From positions 1-7,494 of the forward strand of contig CANHKH010000161.1 in assembly GCA_947460165.1 (NCBI GenBank): a stretch of DNA of 7,494 bases, in the 5' to 3' direction. The notes under the pieces are model-generated. The model searched no databases. It worked only from the letters and a program-made list of their open reading frames with translations, and was not told the DNA's origin. Numbering within the stretch: position 1 is the first letter of the stretch; each line of letters begins with the position of its first letter. Positions 6,391 to 7,494 of the stretch are shown here, piece after piece. The translations under genes and the position numbers were made by a program. This DNA comes from Comamonadaceae bacterium (lineage in GTDB: Bacteria > Pseudomonadota > Gammaproteobacteria > Burkholderiales > Burkholderiaceae_C).

Positions 6391-7050
6391 ATGTCCTTGA
6401 TGTTCAGGCGCTTGGCCACAGCCGGCGTGTTGACCCTGGCCGCTTCGCTGGCGCAGGCCCAAGACGGCTTGCAGCTGCTGGGGGACTTCATCCGCAGCGT
6501 GCAAAGCGGCCGCGCCCAGTTCAGCCAAACCGTCACCGCCCCGTCCAAAGACGGGCAGGTCCCGCGTGCCAAAACCTCCAGCGGCACCTTCGAGTTTGCC
6601 CGGCCCAACCGCTTTCGCTTCAACTACGCCAAGCCCTTCCAGCAAACCCTGGTGGCCGATGGCCAGACCCTGTGGCTGCACGATGTGGACTTGAACCAAG
6701 TCACGGCCCGCCCGCTGGCCCAGGTGCTGCAGGGCACGCCTGCGGCCGTGATCGCAGCGGCCACCGACTTGCGCGGCCTGCAGGCCGACTTCAAGCTCAG
6801 TGCCCAGCCAGCCTCTGAGGGCCTGCAGTGGGTGCTGGCCGAGCCACGCACGCCTGGTGGTCAGATTCAAAGCATCAAAGTCGGTTTGCGTACAGCTGCC
6901 AAAGGCCCAGAGCTGGTCAGCCTGGACATGCTAGACAGCTTTGGCCAGCGCTCGGTCATGCGTTTTGCCCAGTTCGAGGCCAACCCTGCTTTGCCTGCGG
7001 GCAGCTTTGACTTCAAGCCCCCCGTCGGTGCCGATGTGCTCAGGCCTTAA
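6391..7050 (+). CDS. lolA: Outer-membrane lipoprotein carrier protein LolA
   Basis: This 219-residue periplasmic chaperone takes mature lipoproteins from the LolCDE exporter and carries them to the outer membrane. A Sec signal peptide is clear: basic MSLMFRRLA, a hydrophobic core, and a signal-peptidase I site AQA|QDG after residue 23. There is no lipobox cysteine, as expected for a soluble carrier. Family landmarks follow: AQFSQTV (42-48), the GTFEFARPNRFRF strand pair (65-77), KPFQQTLVADGQTLWLHD (81-98), and a C-terminal FDFKPPVGADV (206-216). Length is close to the usual 200-210 residues. The frame also opens at 6346 (an ATGA overlap with the ftsK stop), but that would put 15 extra residues in front of the signal peptide and has no matching ribosome site, so 6391 is preferred. 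It sits between ftsK and rarA, as in many proteobacteria, and is probably cotranscribed with them. Confidence 0.95.
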   Translation: MSLMFRRLATAGVLTLAASLAQAQDGLQLLGDFIRSVQSGRAQFSQTVTAPSKDGQVPRAKTSSGTFEFARPNRFRFNYAKPFQQTLVADGQTLWLHDVDLNQVTARPLAQVLQGTPAAVIAAATDLRGLQADFKLSAQPASEGLQWVLAEPRTPGGQIQSIKVGLRTAAKGPELVSLDMLDSFGQRSVMRFAQFEANPALPAGSFDFKPPVGADVLRP

Positions 7051-7075
7051 AGCCTTGGTGCCCTGAGCCTTGCCC

Positions 7076-7494
7076 ATGGCCGACCTGTTCAACCAAGCCC
7101 CCACGCCGCCCCTGGCCGAGGCCCTGCGACCGGCTACGCTGGACCAGGTCGTGGGCCAGTCTCACCTCTTGGGTCCGGGCAAGCCGCTGCGACTGGCTTT
7201 TGAGTCCGGCAAGCCGCATTCCATGGTCTTGTGGGGGCCGCCCGGCGTGGGCAAAACCACGCTGGCGCGGCTGACGGCCAAGGCCTTTGACTTTGAATTC
7301 ATTGCCTTGTCGGCGGTGTTTTCGGGCGTCAAAGACATACGCGCGGCCATGGAGCAGGCCGAGCAAAACTTGGCGCGCGGCGCCAAAACCATTTTGTTTG
7401 TGGACGAGATCCACCGCTTTAACAAAAGCCAGCAAGACGGCTTGCTGCCTTTTGTCGAGTCTGGCTTGGTGGTGCTGATAGGCGCCACCACTGA
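7076..7494 (+). CDS. rarA: Replication-associated recombination ATPase RarA (MgsA), 5' part
   Basis: The gene runs off the window end; 139 whole codons plus two bases are present, against a usual length of about 430-450 residues. RarA is an AAA+ ATPase related to clamp loaders and Mgs1/WRNIP1 that acts at stalled replication forks. Seen: a conserved start region (PLAEALRPATLDQVVGQSHLL, residues 12-32), Walker A GPPGVGKT (54-61), the signature LSAVFSGVKDIR (78-89), Walker B ILFVDEIHRFNKSQQD (106-121), and the sensor-1 region IGATT (135-139) at the edge. The ATG at 7076 is chosen because an in-frame TGA at 7064-7066 leaves only this codon or a TTG at 7070. The ribosome site is weak. It lies 25 bases after lolA, with no terminator between, consistent with an ftsK-lolA-rarA operon. 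Confidence 0.95.
   Translation, partial: MADLFNQAPTPPLAEALRPATLDQVVGQSHLLGPGKPLRLAFESGKPHSMVLWGPPGVGKTTLARLTAKAFDFEFIALSAVFSGVKDIRAAMEQAEQNLARGAKTILFVDEIHRFNKSQQDGLLPFVESGLVVLIGATT

Noticed and set aside
1..7494. Defence island, phage, transposon or CRISPR content
   Set aside because: No transposase, integrase, terminal repeats or spaced direct repeats are seen. All genes are core housekeeping families with uniform GC-rich composition.

Overview
This is an ordinary stretch of core chromosome from a GC-rich betaproteobacterium. The protein sequences look most like Burkholderiales, probably Comamonadaceae. That placement is my judgement from family resemblance and base composition; no search was run. 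There are eight protein-coding genes, two of them cut by the window edges. I see no mobile element, CRISPR array, tRNA or rRNA, and no intergenic gap longer than about 200 bases.

Layout: (1) 1-741, + strand, the 3' part of an RsmB/NOP-family RNA cytosine-5 methyltransferase. (2) A 180-base gap, then 922-2121, + strand, a membrane fatty-acid (acyl-CoA type) desaturase. (3) A convergent gap, about 2122-2284, holding two hairpin terminators: a 21-bp perfect stem with a UUCG loop that can act on both strands, and a minus-strand terminator for the ribosomal protein genes. (4) On the minus strand, the tight pair rpmB (L28, 2464-2697) and rpmG (L33, 2285-2452), preceded by trxB (thioredoxin reductase, 2892-3839). 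(5) A 185-base divergent region containing two inverted repeats. (6) On the + strand, ftsK (4025-6349), lolA (6391-7050) and the 5' part of rarA (7076 to the window end), apparently one operon.

The trxB / ftsK-lolA-rarA arrangement matches the well-known gammaproteobacterial order trxB-lrp-ftsK-lolA-rarA, except that lrp is absent here and trxB and ftsK face each other directly. The genes cover housekeeping jobs: rRNA or tRNA modification and ribosome assembly (methyltransferase, L28, L33), membrane lipid fluidity (desaturase), cytoplasmic thiol redox balance (TrxB), chromosome segregation at division (FtsK), lipoprotein delivery to the outer membrane (LolA) and rescue of stalled replication forks (RarA).

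I found no convincing sign of an undescribed system. The points worth a second look are regulatory: the inverted repeats between trxB and ftsK, the unusually long perfect terminator hairpin, and the absence of recognisable Shine-Dalgarno sequences at both trxB and ftsK.
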